From Dehalococcoidales bacterium (GTDB lineage: Bacteria; Chloroflexota; Dehalococcoidia; Dehalococcoidales; ARS1013), in NCBI GenBank assembly GCA_030641585.1, contig DAOWHE010000071.1:1-6741 (forward strand): a DNA stretch of 6,741 nucleotides. Reading direction: 5' to 3'. Of the stretch, positions 6,456-6,741 are shown piece after piece (the stretch's first letter is position 1; each line of letters opens with the position of its first letter). The notes under the pieces were generated by a model. That model made no database searches, had not been told where the DNA came from, and was given only the letters and a program-made list of their open reading frames with translations. The translations under genes were made by a program, and so were the position numbers.

Positions 6456-6503
6456 TAAAATATATTATGGTAGATTGAAGGGCAAAGCCCTCCAGAATAG
6501 TCC

Positions 6504-6537
6504 CTCCCCTCTCATGGGTTAGTAAATGGGGAGTTTT
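6504..6537 (+). terminator. Weak terminator-like hairpin after coaX
   Basis: CTCCCC (6504-6509) pairs with GGGGAG (6528-6533), a 6-bp GC-rich stem followed at once by TTTT (6534-6537). The 18-nt loop is long and the T-run short, so it would be a weak intrinsic terminator at best. Its left arm overlaps CCCCTCT (6506-6512), which can instead pair with AGAGGGG at 6538-6544. Confidence 0.3.
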
Positions 6538-6556
6538 AGAGGGGCGGAGCCCCTCT
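6538..6556. repeat. Palindrome, 8-bp stem with GGA loop
   Basis: AGAGGGGC (6538-6545) and GCCCCTCT (6549-6556) are perfectly complementary around GGA. No T-run follows on the + strand, so it is not a standard terminator. The form matches the short G/C-rich intergenic palindromes often seen as repeat families in bacterial genomes. Confidence 0.7.
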
Positions 6557-6565
6557 TACAATCAC

Positions 6566-6595
6566 TTCCCCCTCCCTTATCAAGGGAGGGGGGAA
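6566..6595. repeat. Long palindrome, 11-13 bp stem
   Basis: CCCCCTCCCTT (6568-6578) pairs perfectly with AAGGGAGGGGG (6582-6592) around ATC. One bulged G (6593) lets TT (6566-6567) pair with AA (6594-6595). This is the strongest fold in the window. No T-run follows on the + strand. Confidence 0.8.
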
Positions 6596-6622
6596 CAAGA
6601 GGGAGGGTTACCTTATTAAAAC

Positions 6623-6651
6623 TTAAAGGGGTGGGGTTGGAAAACTATAAT
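6623..6651 (+). promoter_or_regulatory. Candidate promoter for coaBC with consensus -10
   Basis: TATAAT at 6646-6651 is an exact -10 consensus. The -35 position at 17-bp spacing reads TTAAAG (6623-6628), matching TTGACA at only three bases. Predicted transcription start is about 6657-6659, only about 10-12 nt before the coaBC ATG, so the leader would be very short and hold only a weak AGAG as ribosome binding site. Confidence 0.5.
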
Positions 6652-6668
6652 AATGAAAAGAGAACGAA

Positions 6669-6741
6669 ATGTTAGCCAATAAAACCGTAATACTGGGTAT
6701 AACCGGAAGCATCGCCGCTTATAAGGCGGCCGACATCGCCA
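6669..6741 (+). CDS. coaBC: CoaBC (Dfp) N-terminus: phosphopantothenoylcysteine decarboxylase / phosphopantothenate-cysteine ligase, cut by window end
   Basis: Only 24 codons are present. They read MLANKTVILGITGSIAAYKA and continue ADIA. The GITGSIAAYKA block at 10-20 is the highly conserved FMN-phosphate-binding opening of the CoaC flavoprotein (HFCD) domain. In most bacteria CoaC is fused to CoaB, which joins cysteine to 4'-phosphopantothenate; CoaC then decarboxylates the product. The fusion cannot be confirmed here because the gene runs off the window, and a stand-alone CoaC-type or related flavin decarboxylase (such as the UbiX-like group) is not strictly excluded. Position next to coaX strongly favours coaBC. 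The ATG at 6669 is the first start after an in-frame stop at 6654-6656. The ribosome binding site is weak (AGAG about six nt upstream). Confidence 0.85.
   Translation, partial: MLANKTVILGITGSIAAYKAADIA

Larger units (their letters stand above)
6456..6668 (+). repeat. 213-bp intergenic region dense in inverted repeats, between coaX and coaBC
   Basis: In order: the shared word GGTAGATTGAAGGG (6469-6482) with a small hairpin AGGGC-AAA-GCCCT (6479-6491); CTCCCC (6504-6509), which can pair with GGGGAG (6528-6533), followed by TTTT; AGAGGGGC-GGA-GCCCCTCT (6538-6556), an 8-bp stem with a three-base loop; CCCCCTCCCTT-ATC-AAGGGAGGGGG (6568-6592), an 11-bp perfect stem; a G-run cluster (6584-6607); and the coaBC promoter region. 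There is no credible gene. The structures suggest dispersed intergenic repeats, possibly with a role in termination or RNA stability. Confidence 0.7.

Noticed and set aside
6568..6592. Intrinsic terminator at the strongest palindrome
   Set aside because: Neither side of the stem is followed by a T-run in the direction of transcription; it fits a repeat element better.
6653..6682. Nine-codon leader peptide (MKRERNVSQ) overlapping the coaBC start
   Set aside because: It starts within a base or two of the predicted -10 box, upstream of the likely transcription start, and has no ribosome binding site.

Overview
All genes in this window lie on the + strand. Most are housekeeping or cofactor genes, with one partial surface-protein gene at the left edge. 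Base composition looks balanced by eye. The gene set (CorA, YhhQ, a class-II-PDE-like metallo-beta-lactamase, Mut7-C, Nnr, CoaX, CoaBC) and the G/C-rich palindromes between genes would suit an uncultured Chloroflexota bacterium, perhaps Dehalococcoidia. That is an impression from gene content only; no taxonomic marker is present.

Layout. Positions 1-578 hold the 3' end of a secreted or surface protein: about 91 residues of almost pure Thr/Pro encoded by short tandem repeats, followed by one fibronectin type III-like domain. Positions 579-945 have no convincing gene, only a hairpin, a doubtful 93-residue frame and a probable promoter. From 946 a run of co-oriented genes begins: corA (divalent cation channel), yhhQ (queuosine-precursor transporter), a metallo-beta-lactamase-fold hydrolase resembling class II cAMP phosphodiesterases, a Mut7-C PIN-like/zinc-ribbon protein, nnr (NAD(P)H-hydrate repair), coaX (type III pantothenate kinase), and the first 24 codons of coaBC (dfp).

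The first two gene-gene gaps are very short (35 and 18 bp). Later gaps grow to 59-118 bp, then 213 bp before coaBC. CoaX and CoaBC catalyse the first step and the next two steps of coenzyme A synthesis. Nnr repairs damaged NADH and NADPH, so the right half is a cofactor neighbourhood.

The least explained DNA is in three places: the 15-bp repeat array at the left edge, the 118-bp gap before coaX, and the 213-bp gap after it. The two gaps share a 14-bp word followed by a hairpin. The second gap also holds competing inverted repeats, a strong palindrome, a canonical G-quadruplex motif and a consensus -10 box just upstream of coaBC. I found no defence system, CRISPR array, mobile element or clearly new multi-gene system.
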